64,000 nucleotides of DNA. It comes from Pterobdella sp. o SKG-2022. Its lineage: Eukaryota > Annelida > Clitellata > Hirudinida > Piscicolidae. The stretch covers positions 109,310-173,309 of the forward strand of contig CAXIVU010000298.1 of the NCBI GenBank assembly GCA_964035795.1, written 5' to 3'. Positions 44,601 through 59,600 of this stretch are shown here, one piece after another; position 1 is the first letter of the stretch; each line of letters opens with the position of its first letter. Position numbers and translations under genes: made by a program. The notes under the pieces were generated by a model, which was not told the DNA's origin, searched no databases, and worked only from the letters and a program-made list of their open reading frames with translations.

Positions 44601-47600
44601 CAACTGTTATTATGACAACAATGACAGAAATGTTGTCTAAATCTACGCCAACAGTTACTACTGTAGAAACAACAACGCCAACTACAATAACTGTAACAAC
44701 AACTTCATTGGCTACAGCTACAACAGTTTCGACAACGATTGCAACATCAACGCAAACAACAACTGTTATTATGACAACAACGACAGAAATGTTGTCTAAA
44801 TCTACGCCAACAGTTACTACTGTAGAAACAACAACGCCAACTACAATTTCTGTAACAACAACTTCATTGGCTACAGCTACAACAGTTTCGACAACGATTG
44901 CAACATCAACGCAAACAACAACTGTTATTATGACAACAACGACAGAAATGTTGTCTAAATCTACGCCAACAGTTACTACTGTAGAAACAACAACGCCAAC
45001 TACAATAACTGTAACAACAACTTCATTGGCTACAGCTACAACAGTTTCGACAACGATTGCAACATCAACGCAAACAACAACTGTTATTATGACAACAACG
45101 ACAGAAATGTTGTCTAAATCTACGCCAACAGTTACTACTGTAGAAACAACAACGCCAACTACAATTTCTGTAACAACAACTTCATTGGCTACAGCTACAA
45201 CAGTTTCGACAACGATTGCAACATCAACGCAAACAACAACTGTTATTATGACAACAACGACAGAAATGTTGTCTAAATCTACGCCAACAGTTACTACTGT
45301 AGAAACAACAACGCCAACTACAATAACTGTAACAACAACTTCATTGGCTACAGCTACAACAGTTTCGACAACGATTGCAACATCAACGCAAACAACAACT
45401 GTTATTATGACAACAACGACAGAAATGTTGTCTAAATCTACGCCAACAGTTACTACTGTAGAAACAACAACGCCAACTACAATATCTGTAACAACAACTT
45501 CATTGGCTACAGCTACAACAGTTTCGACAACGATTGCAACATCAACGCAAACAACAACTGTTATTATGACAACAACGACAGAAATGTTGTCTAAATCTAC
45601 GCCAACAGTTACTACTGTAGAAACAACAACGCCAACTACAATAACTGTAACAACAACTTCATTGGCTACAGCTACAACAGTTTCGACAACGATTGCAACA
45701 TCAACGCAAACAACAACTGTTATTATGACAACAACGACAGAAATGTTGTCTAAATCTACGCCGACAGTTACTACTGTAGAAACAACAACGCCAACTACAA
45801 TAACTGTAACAACAACTTCATTGGCTACAGCTACAACAGTTTCGACAACGATTGCAACATCAACGCAAACAACAACTGTTATTATGACAACAACGACAGA
45901 AATGTTGTCTAAATCTACGCCGACAGTTACTACTGTAGAAACAACAACGCCAACTACAATAACTGTAACAACAACTTCATTGGCTACAGCTACAACAGTT
46001 TCGACAACGATTGCAACATCAACGCAAACAACAACTGTTATTATGACAACAACGACAGAAATGTTGTCTAAATCTACGCCAACAGTTACTACTGTAGAAA
46101 CAACAACGCCAACTACAATTTCTGTAACAACAACTTCATTGGCTACAGCTACAACAGTTTCGACAACGATTGCAACATTAACGCAAACAACAACTGTTAT
46201 TATGACAACAACGACAGAAATGTTGTCTAAATCTACGCCAACAGTTACTACTGTAGAAACAACAACGCCAACTACAATAACTGTAACAACAACTTCATTG
46301 GCTACAGCTACAACAGTTTCGACAACGATTGCAACATCAACGCAAACAACAACTGTTATTATGACAACAACGACAGAAATGTTGTCTAAATCTACGCCGA
46401 CAGTTACTACTGTAGAAACAACAACGCCAACTACAATAACTGTAACAACAACTTCATTGGCTACAGCTACAACAGTTTCGACAACGATTGCAACATCAAC
46501 GCAAACAACAACTGTTATTATGACAACAACGACAGAAATGTTGTCTAAATCTACGCCGACAGTTACTACTGTAGAAACAACAACGCCAACTACAATAACT
46601 GTAACAACAACTTCATTGGCTACAGCTACAACAGTTTCGACAACGATTGCAACATCAACGCAAACAACAACTGTTATTATGACAACAACGACAGAAATGT
46701 TGTCTAAATTTACGCCAAAAGTTACTACTGTAGAAACAACAACGCCAACTACAATAACTGTAACAACAACTTCATTGGCTACAGCTACAACAGTTTCGAC
46801 AACGATTGCAACATCAACGCAAACAACAACTGTTATTATGACAACAACGACAGAAATGTTGTCTAAATCTACGCCAACAGTTACTACTGTAGAAACAACA
46901 ACGCCAACTACAATTTCTGTAACAACAACTTCATTGGCTACAGCTACAACAGTTTCGACAACGATTGCAACATCAACGCAAACAACAACTGTTATTATGA
47001 CAACAACGACAGAAATGTTGTCTAAATCTACGCCAACAGTTACTACTGTAGAAACAACAACGCCAACTACAATAACTGTAACAACAACTTCATTGGCTAC
47101 AGCTACAACAGTTTCGACAACGATTGCAACATCAACGCAAACAACAACTGTTATTATGACAACAACGACAGAAATGTTGTCTAAATCTACGCCAACAGTT
47201 ACTACTGTAGAAACAACAACGCCAACTACAATTTCTGTAACAACAACTTCATTGGCTACAGCTACAACAGTTTCGACAACGATTGCAACATCAACGCAAA
47301 CAACAACTGTTATTATGACAACAACGACAGAAATGTTGTCTAAATCTACGCCAACAGTTACTACTGTAGAAACAACAACGCCAACTACAATTTCTGTAAC
47401 AACAACTTCATTGGCTACAGCTACAACAGTTTCGACAACGATTGCAACATCAACGCAAACAACAACTGTTATTATGACAACAACGACAGAAATGTTGTCT
47501 AAATCTACGCCAACAGTTACTACTGTAGAAACAACAACGCCAACTACAATAACTGTAACAACAACTTCATTGGCTACAGCTACAACAGTTTCGACAACGA

Positions 47601-50600
47601 TTGCAACATCAACGCAAACAACAACTGTTATTATGACAACAACGACAGAAATGTTGTCTAAATCTACGCCAACAGTTACTACTGTAGAAACAACAACGCC
47701 AACTACAATAACTGTAACAACAACTTCATTGGCTACAGCTACAACAGTTTCGACAACGATTGCAACATCAACGCAAACAACAACTGTTATTATGACAACA
47801 ACGACAGAAATGTTGTCTAAATCTACGCCAACAGTTACTACTGTAGAAACAACAACGCCAACTACAATAACTGTAACAACAACTTCATTGGCTACAGCTA
47901 CAACAGTTTCGACAACGATTGCAACATCAACGCAAACAACAACTGTTATTATGACAACAACGACAGAAATGTTGTCTAAATCTACGCCAACAGTTACTAC
48001 TGTAGAAACAACAACGCCAACTACAATAACTGTAACAACAACTTCATTGGCTACAGCTACAACAGTTTCGACAACGATTGCAACATCAACGCAAACAACA
48101 ACTGTTATTATGACAACAACGACAGAAATGTTGTCTAAATCTACGCCAACAGTTACTACTGTAGAAACAACAACGCCAACTACAATTTCTGTAACAACAA
48201 CTTCATTGGCTACAGCTACAACAGTTTCGACAACGATTGCAACATCAACGCAAACAACAACTGTTATTATGACAACAACGACAGAAATGTTGTCTAAATC
48301 TACGCCAACAGTTACTACTGTAGAAACAACAACGCCAACTACAATAACTGTAACAACAACTTCATTGGCTACAGCTACAACAGTTTCGACAACGATTGCA
48401 ACATCAACGCAAACAACAACTGTTATTATGACAACAACGACAGAAATGTTGTCTAAATCTACGCCAACAGTTACTACTGTAGAAACAACAACGCCAACTA
48501 CAATAACTGTAACAACAACTTCATTGGCTACAGCTACAACAGTTTCGACAACGATTGCAACATCAACGCAAACAACAACTGTTATTATGACAACAACGAC
48601 AGAAATGTTGTCTAAATCTACGCCGACAGTTACTACTGTAGAAACAACAACGCCAACTACAATAACTGTAACAACAACTTCATTGGCTACAGCTACAACA
48701 GTTTCGACAACGATTGCAACATCAACGCAAACAACAACTGTTATTATGACAACAACGACAGAAATGTTGTCTAAATCTACGCCAACAGTTACTACTGTAG
48801 AAACAACAACGCCAACTACAATAACTGTAACAACAACTTCATTGGCTTTAGCTACAACATTTTCGACAACGATTGCAACATCAACGCAAACAACAACTGT
48901 TATTATGACAACAACGACAGAAATGTTGTCTAAATCTACGCCAACAGTTACTACTGTAGAAACAACAACGCCAACTACAATAACTGTAACAACAACTTCA
49001 TTGGCTACAGCTACAACAGTTTCGACAACGATTGCAACATCAACGCAAACAACAACTGTTATTATGACAACAACGACAGAAATGTTGTCTAAATCTACGC
49101 CGACAGTTACTACTGTAGAAACAACAACGCCAACTACAATAACTGTAACAAAAACTTCATTCGCTACAGCTACAACAGTTTCGACAACGATTTCAACATC
49201 AACGCAAACAACAACTGTTATTATGACAACAACGACAGAAATGTTGTCTAAATCTACGCCAACAGTTACTACTGTAGAAACAACAACGCCAACTACAATA
49301 ACTGTAACAACAACTTCATTGGCTACAGCTACAACATTTTCGACAACGATTGCAACATCAACGCAAACAACAACTGTTATTATGACAACAACGACAGAAA
49401 TGTTGTCTAAATCTACGCCAACAGTTACTACTGTAGAAACAACAACGCCAACTACAATAACTGTAACAACAACTTCATTGGCTTTAGCTACAACATTTTC
49501 GACAACGATTGCAACATCAACGCAAACAACAACTGTTATTATGACAACAACGACAGAAATGTTGTCTAAATCTACGCCAACAGTTACTACTGTAGAAACA
49601 ACAACGCCAACTACAATAACTGTAACAACAACTTCATTGGCTACAGCTACAACAGTTTCGACAACGATTGCAACATCAACGCAAACAACAACTGTTATTA
49701 TGACAACAACGACAGAAATGTTGTCTAAATCTACGCCGACAGTTACTACTGTAGAAACAACAACGCCAACTACAATAACTGTAACAAAAACTTCATTCGC
49801 TACAGCTACAACAGTTTCGACAACGATTTCAACATCAACGCAAACAACAACTGTTATTATGACAACAACGACAGAAATGTTGTCTAAATCTACGCCAACA
49901 GTTACTACTGTAGAAACAACAACGCCAACTACAATAACTGTAACAACAACTTCATTGGCTACAGCTACAACATTTTCGACAACGATTGCAACATCAACGC
50001 AAACAACAACTGTTATTATGACAACAACGACAGAAATGTTGTCTAAATCTACGCCAACAGTTACTACTGTAGAAACAACAACGCCAACTACAATAACTGT
50101 AACAACAACTTCATTGGCTACAGCTACAACAGTTTCGACAACGATTGCAACATCAACGCAAACAACAACTGTTATTATGACAACAACGACAGAAATGTTG
50201 TCTAAATCTACGCCAACAGTTACTACTGTAGAAACAACAACGCCAACTACAATAACTGTAACAACAACTTCATTGGCTACAGCTACAACAGTTTCGACAA
50301 CGATTGCAACATCAACGCAAACAACAACTGTTATTATGACAACAACGACAGAAATGTTGTCTAAATCTACGCCAACAGTTACTACTGTAGAAACAACAAC
50401 GCCAACTACAATTTCTGTAACAACAACTTCATTGGCTACAGCTACAACAGTTTCGACAACGATTGCAACATCAACGCAAACAACAACTGTTATTATGACA
50501 ACAACGACAGAAATGTTGTCTAAATCTACGCCAACAGTTACTACTGTAGAAACAACAACGCCAACTACAATAACTGTAACAACAACTTCATTGGCTACAG

Positions 50601-53600
50601 CTACAACAGTTTCGACAACGATTGCAACATCAACGCAAACAACAACTGTTATTATGACAACAACGACAGAAATGTTGTCTAAATCTACGCCGACAGTTAC
50701 TACTGTAGAAACAACAACGCCAACTACAATTTCTGTAACAACAACTTCATTGGCTACAGCTACAACAGTTTCGACAACGATTGCAACATCAACGCAAACA
50801 ACAACTGTTATTATGACAACAACGACAGAAATGTTGTCTAAATCTACGCCAACAGTTACTACTGTAGAAACAACAACGCCAACTACAATAACTGTAACAA
50901 CAACTTCATTGGCTACAGCTACAACAGTTTCGACAACGATTGCAACATCAACGCAAACAACAACTGTTATTATGACAACAACGACAGAAATGTTGTCTAA
51001 ATCTACGCCAACAGTTACTACTGTAGAAACAACAACGCCAACTACAATAACTGTAACAACAACTTCATTGGCTACAGCTACAACAGTTTCGACAACGATT
51101 GCAACATCAACGCAAACAACAACTGTTATTATGACAACAACGACAGAAATGTTGTCTAAATCTACGCCGACAGTTACTACTGTAGAAACAACAACGCCAA
51201 CTACAATAACTGTAACAACAACTTCATTGGCTACAGCTACAACAGTTTCGACAACGATTGCAACATCAACGCAAACAACAACTGTTATTATGACAACAAC
51301 GACAGAAATGTTGTCTAAATCTACGCCAACAGTTACTACTGTAGAAACAACAACGCCAACTACAATTTCTGTAACAACAACTTCATTGGCTACAGCTACA
51401 ACAGTTTCGACAACGATTGCAACATCAACGCAAACAACAACTGTTATTATGACAACAACGACAGAAATGTTGTCTAAATCTACGCCAACAGTTACTACTG
51501 TAGAAACAACAACGCCAACTACAATTTCTGTAACAACAACTTCATTGGCTACAGCTACAACAGTTTCGACAACGATTGCAACATCAACGCAAACAACAAC
51601 TGTTATTATGACAACAACGACAGAAATGTTGTCTAAATCTACGCCAACAGTTACTACTGTAGAAACAACAACGCCAACTACAATAACTGTAACAACAACT
51701 TCATTGGCTACAGCTACAACAGTTTCGACAACGATTGCAACATCAACGCAAACAACAACTGTTATTATGACAACAACGACAGAAATGTTGTCTAAATCTA
51801 CGCCAACAGTTACTACTGTAGAAACAACAACGCCAACTACAATTTCTGTAACAACAACTTCATTGGCTACAGCTACAACAGTTTCGACAACGATTGCAAC
51901 ATCAACGCAAACAACAACTGTTATTATGACAACAACGACAGAAATGTTGTCTAAATCTACGCCAACAGTTACTACTGTAGAAACAACAACGCCAACTACA
52001 ATAACTGTAACAACAACTTCATTGGCTACAGCTACAACAGTTTCGACAACGATTGCAACATCAACGCAAACAACAACTGTTATTATGACAACAACGACAG
52101 AAATGTTGTCTAAATCTACGCCAACAGTTACTACTGTAGAAACAACAACGCCAACTACAATTTCTGTAACAACAACTTCATTGGCTACAGCTACAACAGT
52201 TTCGACAACGATTGCAACATCAACGCAAACAACAACTGTTATTATGACAACAACGACAGAAATGTTGTCTAAATCTACGCCAACAGTTACTACTGTAGAA
52301 ACAACAACGCCAACTACAATTTCTGTAACAACAACTTCATTGGCTACAGCTACAACAGTTTCGACAACGATTGCAACATCAACGCAAACAACAACTGTTA
52401 TTATGACAACAACGACAGAAATGTTGTCTAAATCTACGCCAACAGTTACTACTGTAGAAACAACAACGCCAACTACAATAACTGTAACAACAACTTCATT
52501 GGCTACAGCTACAACAGTTTCGACAACGATTGCAACATCAACGCAAACAACAACTGTTATTATGACAACAACGACAGAAATGTTGTCTAAATCTACGCCA
52601 ACAGTTACTACTGTAGAAACAACAACGCCAACTACAATAACTGTAACAACAACTTCATTGGCTACAGCTACAACAGTTTCGACAACGATTGCAACATCAA
52701 CGCAAACAACAACTGTTATTATGACAACAACGACAGAAATGTTGTCTAAATCTACGCCAACAGTTACTACTGTAGAAACAACAACGCCAACTACAATAAC
52801 TGTAACAACAACTTCATTGGCTACAGCTACAACAGTTTCGACAACGATTGCAACATCAACGCAAACAACAACTGTTATTATGACAACAACGACAGAAATG
52901 TTGTCTAAATCTACGCCAACAGTTACTACTGTAGAAACAACAACGCCAACTACAATAACTGTAACAACAACTTCATTGGCTACAGCTACAACAGTTTCGA
53001 CAACGATTGCAACATCAACGCAAACAACAACTGTTATTATGACAACAACGACAGAAATGTTGTCTAAATCTACGCCAACAGTTACTACTGTAGAAACAAC
53101 AACGCCAACTACAATAACTGTAACAACAACTTCATTGGCTACAGCTACAACAGTTTCGACAACGATTGCAACATCAACGCAAACAACAACTGTTATTATG
53201 ACAACAACGACAGAAATGTTGTCTAAATCTACGCCAACAGTTACTACTGTAGAAACAACAACGCCAACTACAATAACTGTAACAACAACTTCATTGGCTA
53301 CAGCTACAACAGTTTCGACAACGATTGCAACATCAACGCAAACAACAACTGTTATTATGACAACAACGACAGAAATGTTGTCTAAATCTACGCCAACAGT
53401 TACTACTGTAGAAACAACAACGCCAACTACAATAACTGTAACAACAACTTCATTGGCTACAGCTACAACAGTTTCGACAACGATTGCAACATCAACGCAA
53501 ACAACAACTGTTATTATGACAACAACGACAGAAATGTTGTCTAAATCTACGCCAACAGTTACTACTGTAGAAACAACAACGCCAACTACAATAACTGTAA

Positions 53601-56600
53601 CAACAACTTCATTGGCTACAGCTACAACAGTTTCGACAACGATTGCAACATCAACGCAAACAACAACTGTTATTATGACAACAACGACAGAAATGTTGTC
53701 TAAATCTACGCCAACAGTTACTACTGTAGAAACAACAACGCCAACTACAATAACTGTAACAACAACTTCATTGGCTACAGCTACAACAGTTTCGACAACG
53801 ATTGCAACATCAACGCAAACAACAACTGTTATTATGACAACAACGACAGAAATGTTGTCTAAATCTACGCCAACAGTTACTACTGTAGAAACAACAACGC
53901 CAACTACAATTTCTGTAACAACAACTTCATTGGCTACAGCTACAACAGTTTCGACAACGATTGCAACATCAACGCAAACAACAACTGTTATTATGACAAC
54001 AACGACAGAAATGTTGTCTAAATCTACGCCAACAGTTACTACTGTAGAAACAACAACGCCAACTACAATAACTGTAACAACAACTTCATTGGCTACAGCT
54101 ACAACAGTTTCGACAACGATTGCAACATCAACGCAAACAACAACTGTTATTATGACAACAACGACAGAAATGTTGTCTAAATCTACGCCAACAGTTACTA
54201 CTGTAGAAACAACAACGCCAACTACAATAACTGTAACAACAACTTCATTGGCTACAGCTACAACAGTTTCGACAACGATTGCAACATCAACGCAAACAAC
54301 AACTGTTATTATGACAACAACGACAGAAATGTTGTCTAAATCTACGCCAACAGTTACTACTGTAGAAACAACAACGCCAACTACAATAACTGTAACAACA
54401 ACTTCATTGGCTACAGCTACAACAGTTTCGACAACGATTGCAACATCAACGCAAACAACAACTGTTATTATGACAACAACGACAGAAATGTTGTCTAAAT
54501 CTACGCCAACAGTTACTACTGTAGAAACAACAACGCCAACTACAATAACTGTAACAACAACTTCATTGGCTACAGCTACAACAGTTTCGACAACGATTGC
54601 AACATCAACGCAAACAACAACTGTTATTATGACAACAACGACAGAAATGTTGTCTAAATCTACGCCAACAGTTACTACTGTAGAAACAACAACGCCAACT
54701 ACAATAACTGTAACAACAACTTCATTGGCTACAGCTACAACAGTTTCGACAACGATTGCAACATCAACGCAAACAACAACTGTTATTATGACAACAACGA
54801 CAGAAATGTTGTCTAAATCTACGCCAACAGTTACTACTGTAGAAACAACAACGCCAACTACAATTTCTGTAACAACAACTTCATTGGCTACAGCTACAAC
54901 AGTTTCGACAACGATTGCAACATCAACGCAAACAACAACTGTTATTATGACAACAACGACAGAAATGTTGTCTAAATCTACGCCAACAGTTACTACTGTA
55001 GAAACAACAACGCCAACTACAATTTCTGTAACAACAACTTCATTGGCTACAGCTACAACAGTTTCGACAACGATTGCAACATCAACGCAAACAACAACTG
55101 TTATTATGACAACAACGACAGAAATGTTGTCTAAATCTACGCCAACAGTTACTACTGTAGAAACAACAACGCCAACTACAATAACTGTAACAACAACTTC
55201 ATTGGCTACAGCTACAACAGTTTCGACAACGATTGCAACATCAACGCAAACAACAACTGTTATTATGACAACAACGACAGAAATGTTGTCTAAATCTACG
55301 CCAACAGTTACTACTGTAGAAACAACAACGCCAACTACAATTTCTGTAACAACAACTTCATTGGCTACAGCTACAACAGTTTCGACAACGATTGCAACAT
55401 CAACGCAAACAACAACTGTTATTATGACAACAACGACAGAAATGTTGTCTAAATCTACGCCAACAGTTACTACTGTAGAAACAACAACGCCAACTACAAT
55501 AACTGTAACAACAACTTCATTGGCTACAGCTACAACAGTTTCGACAACGATTGCAACATCAACGCAAACAACAACTGTTATTATGACAACAACGACAGAA
55601 ATGTTGTCTAAATCTACGCCAACAGTTACTACTGTAGAAACAACAACGCCAACTACAATTTCTGTAACAACAACTTCATTGGCTACAGCTACAACAGTTT
55701 CGACAACGATTGCAACATCAACGCAAACAACAACTGTTATTATGACAACAACGACAGAAATGTTGTCTAAATCTACGCCAACAGTTACTACTGTAGAAAC
55801 AACAACGCCAACTACAATTTCTGTAACAACAACTTCATTGGCTACAGCTACAACAGTTTCGACAACGATTGCAACATCAACGCAAACAACAACTGTTATT
55901 ATGACAACAACGACAGAAATGTTGTCTAAATCTACGCCAACAGTTACTACTGTAGAAACAACAACGCCAACTACAATAACTGTAACAACAACTTCATTGG
56001 CTACAGCTACAACAGTTTCGACAACGATTGCAACATCAACGCAAACAACAACTGTTATTATGACAACAACGACAGAAATGTTGTCTAAATCTACGCCAAC
56101 AGTTACTACTGTAGAAACAACAACGCCAACTACAATAACTGTAACAACAACTTCATTGGCTACAGCTACAACAGTTTCGACAACGATTGCAACATCAACG
56201 CAAACAACAACTGTTCGTATGACAACAACGACAGAAATGTTGTCTAAATCTACGCCAACAGTTACTACTGTAGAAACAACAACGCCAACTACAATAACTG
56301 TGACAACAACTTCATTGGCTACAGCTACAACAGTTTCGACAACGATTGCAACATCAACGCAAACAACAACTGTTATTATGACAACAACGACAGAAATGTT
56401 GTCTAAATCTACGCCAACAGTTACTACTGTAGAAACAACAACGCCAACTACAATAACTGTAACAACAACTTCATTGGCTACAGCTACAACAGTTTCGACA
56501 ACGATTGCAACATCAACGCAAACAACAACTGTTATTATGACAACAACGACAGAAATGTTGTCTAAATCTACGCCAACAGTTACTACTGTAGAAACAACAA

Positions 56601-59600
56601 CGCCAACTACAATTTCTGTAACAACAACTTCATTGGCTACAGCTACAACAGTTTCGACAACGATTGCAACATCAACGCAAACAACAACTGTTATTATGAC
56701 AACAACGACAGAAATGTTGTCTAAATCTACGCCAACAGTTACTACTGTAGAAACAACAACGCCAACTACAATAACTGTAACAACAACTTCATTGGCTACA
56801 GCTACAACAGTTTCGACAACGATTGCAACATCAACGCAAACAACAACTGTTATTATGACAACAACGACAGAAATGTTGTCTAAATCTACGCCTACAGTTA
56901 CTACTGTAGAAACAACAACGCCAACTACAATAACTGTAACAACAACTTCATTGGCTACAGCTACAACAGTTTCGACAACGATTGCAACATCAACGCAAAC
57001 AACAACTGTTATTATGACAACAACGACAGAAATGTTGTCTAAATCTACGCCAACAGTTACTACTGTAGAAACAACAACGCCAACTACAATAACTGTAACA
57101 ACAACTTCATTGGCTACAGCTACAACAGTTTCGACAACGATTGCAACATCAACGCAAACAACAACTGTTATTATGACAACAACGACAGAAATGTTGTCTA
57201 AATCTACGCCAACAGTTACTACTGTAGAAACAACAACGCCAACTACAATTTCTGTAACAACAACTTCATTGGCTACAGCTACAACAGTTTCGACAACGAT
57301 TGCAACATCAACGCAAACAACAACTGTTATTATGACAACAACGACAGAAATGTTGTCTAAATTTACGCCAACAGTTACTACTGTAGAAACAACAACGCCA
57401 ACTACAATTTCTGTAACAACAACTTCATTGGCTACAGCTACAACAGTTTCGACAACGATTGCAACATCAACGCAAACAACAACTGTTATTATGACAACAA
57501 CAACAGAAATGTTGTCTAAATCTACGCCAACAGTTACTACTGTAGAAACAACAACGCCAACTACAATAACTGTAACAACAACTTCATTGGCTACAGCTAC
57601 AACAGTTTCGACAACGATTGCAACATCAACGCAAACAACAACTGTTCGTATGACAACAACGACAGAAATGTTGTCTAAATCTACGCCTACAGTTACTACT
57701 GTAGAAACAACAACGCCAACTACAATAACTGTAACAACAACTTCATTGGCTACAGCTACAACAGTTTCGACAACGATTGCAACATCAACGCAAACAACAA
57801 CTGTTATTATGACAACAACGACAGAAATGTTGTCTAAATCTACGCCAACAGTTACTACTGTAGAAACAACAACGCCAACTACAATTTCTGTAACAACAAC
57901 TTCATTGGCTACAGCTACAACAGTTTCGACAACGATTGCAACATCAACGCAAACAACAACTGTTATTATGACAACAACGACAGAAATGTTGTCTAAATCT
58001 ACGCCAACAGTTACTACTGTAGAAACAACAACGCCAACTACAATTTCTGTAACAACAACTTCATTGGCTACAGCTACAACAGTTTCGACAACGATTGCAA
58101 CATCAACGCAAACAACAACTGTTATTATGACAACAACGACAGAAATGTTGTCTAAATCTACGCCAACAGTTACTACTGTAGAAACAACAACGCCAACTAC
58201 AATTTCTGTAACAACAACTTCATTGGCTACAGCTACAACAGTTTCGACAACGATTGCAACATCAACGCAAACAACAACTGTTATTATGACAACAACGACA
58301 GAAATGTTGTCTAAATCTACGCCAACAGTTACTACTGTAGAAACAACAACGCCAACTACAATAACTGTAACAACAACTTCATTGGCTACAGCTACAACAG
58401 TTTCGACAACGATTGCAACATCAACGCAAACAACAACTGTTCGTATGACAACAACGACAGAAATGTTGTCTAAATCTACGCCTACAGTTACTACTGTAGA
58501 AACAACAACGCCAACTACAATAACTGTAACAACAACTTCATTGGCTACAGCTACAACAGTTTCGACAACGATTGCAACATCAACGCAAACAACAACTGTT
58601 ATTATGACAACAACGACAGAAATGTTGTCTAAATCTACGCCAACAGTTACTACTGTAGAAACAACAACGCCAACTACAATAACTGTAACAACAACTTCAT
58701 TGGCTACAGCTACAACAGTTTCGACAACGATTGCAACATCAACGCAAACAACAACTGTTATTATGACAACAACGACAGAAATGTTGTCTAAATCTACGCC
58801 AACAGTTACTACTGTAGAAACAACAACGCCAACTACAATTTCTGTAACAACAACTTCATTGGCTACAGCTACAACAGTTTCGACAACGATTGCAACATCA
58901 ACGCAAACAACAACTGTTATTATGACAACAACGACAGAAATGTTGTCTAAATCTACGCCAACAGTTACTACTGTAGAAACAACAACGCCAACTACAATTT
59001 CTGTAACAACAACTTCATTGGCTACAGCTACAACAGTTTCGACAACGATTGCAACATCAACGCAAACAACAACTGTTATTATGACAACAACGACAGAAAT
59101 GTTGTCTAAATCTACGCCAACAGTTACTACTGTAGAAACAACAACGCCAACTACAATAACTGTAACAACAACTTCATTGGCTACAGCTACAACAGTTTCG
59201 ACAACGATTGCAACATCAACGCAAACAACAACTGTTATTATGACAACAACGACAGAAATGTTGTCTAAATCTACGCCTACAGTTACTACTGTAGAAACAA
59301 CAACGCCAACTACAATAACTGTAACAACAACTTCATTGGCTACAGCTACAACAGTTTCGACAACGATTGCAACATCAACGCAAACAACAACTGTTATTAT
59401 GACAACAACGACAGAAATGTTGTCTAAATCTACGCCAACAGTTACTACTGTAGAAACAACAACGCCAACTACAATAACTGTAACAACAACTTCATTGGCT
59501 ACAGCTACAACAGTTTCGACAACGATTGCAACATCAACGCAAACAACAACTGTTATTATGACAACAACGACAGAAATGTTGTCTAAATCTACGCCAACAG

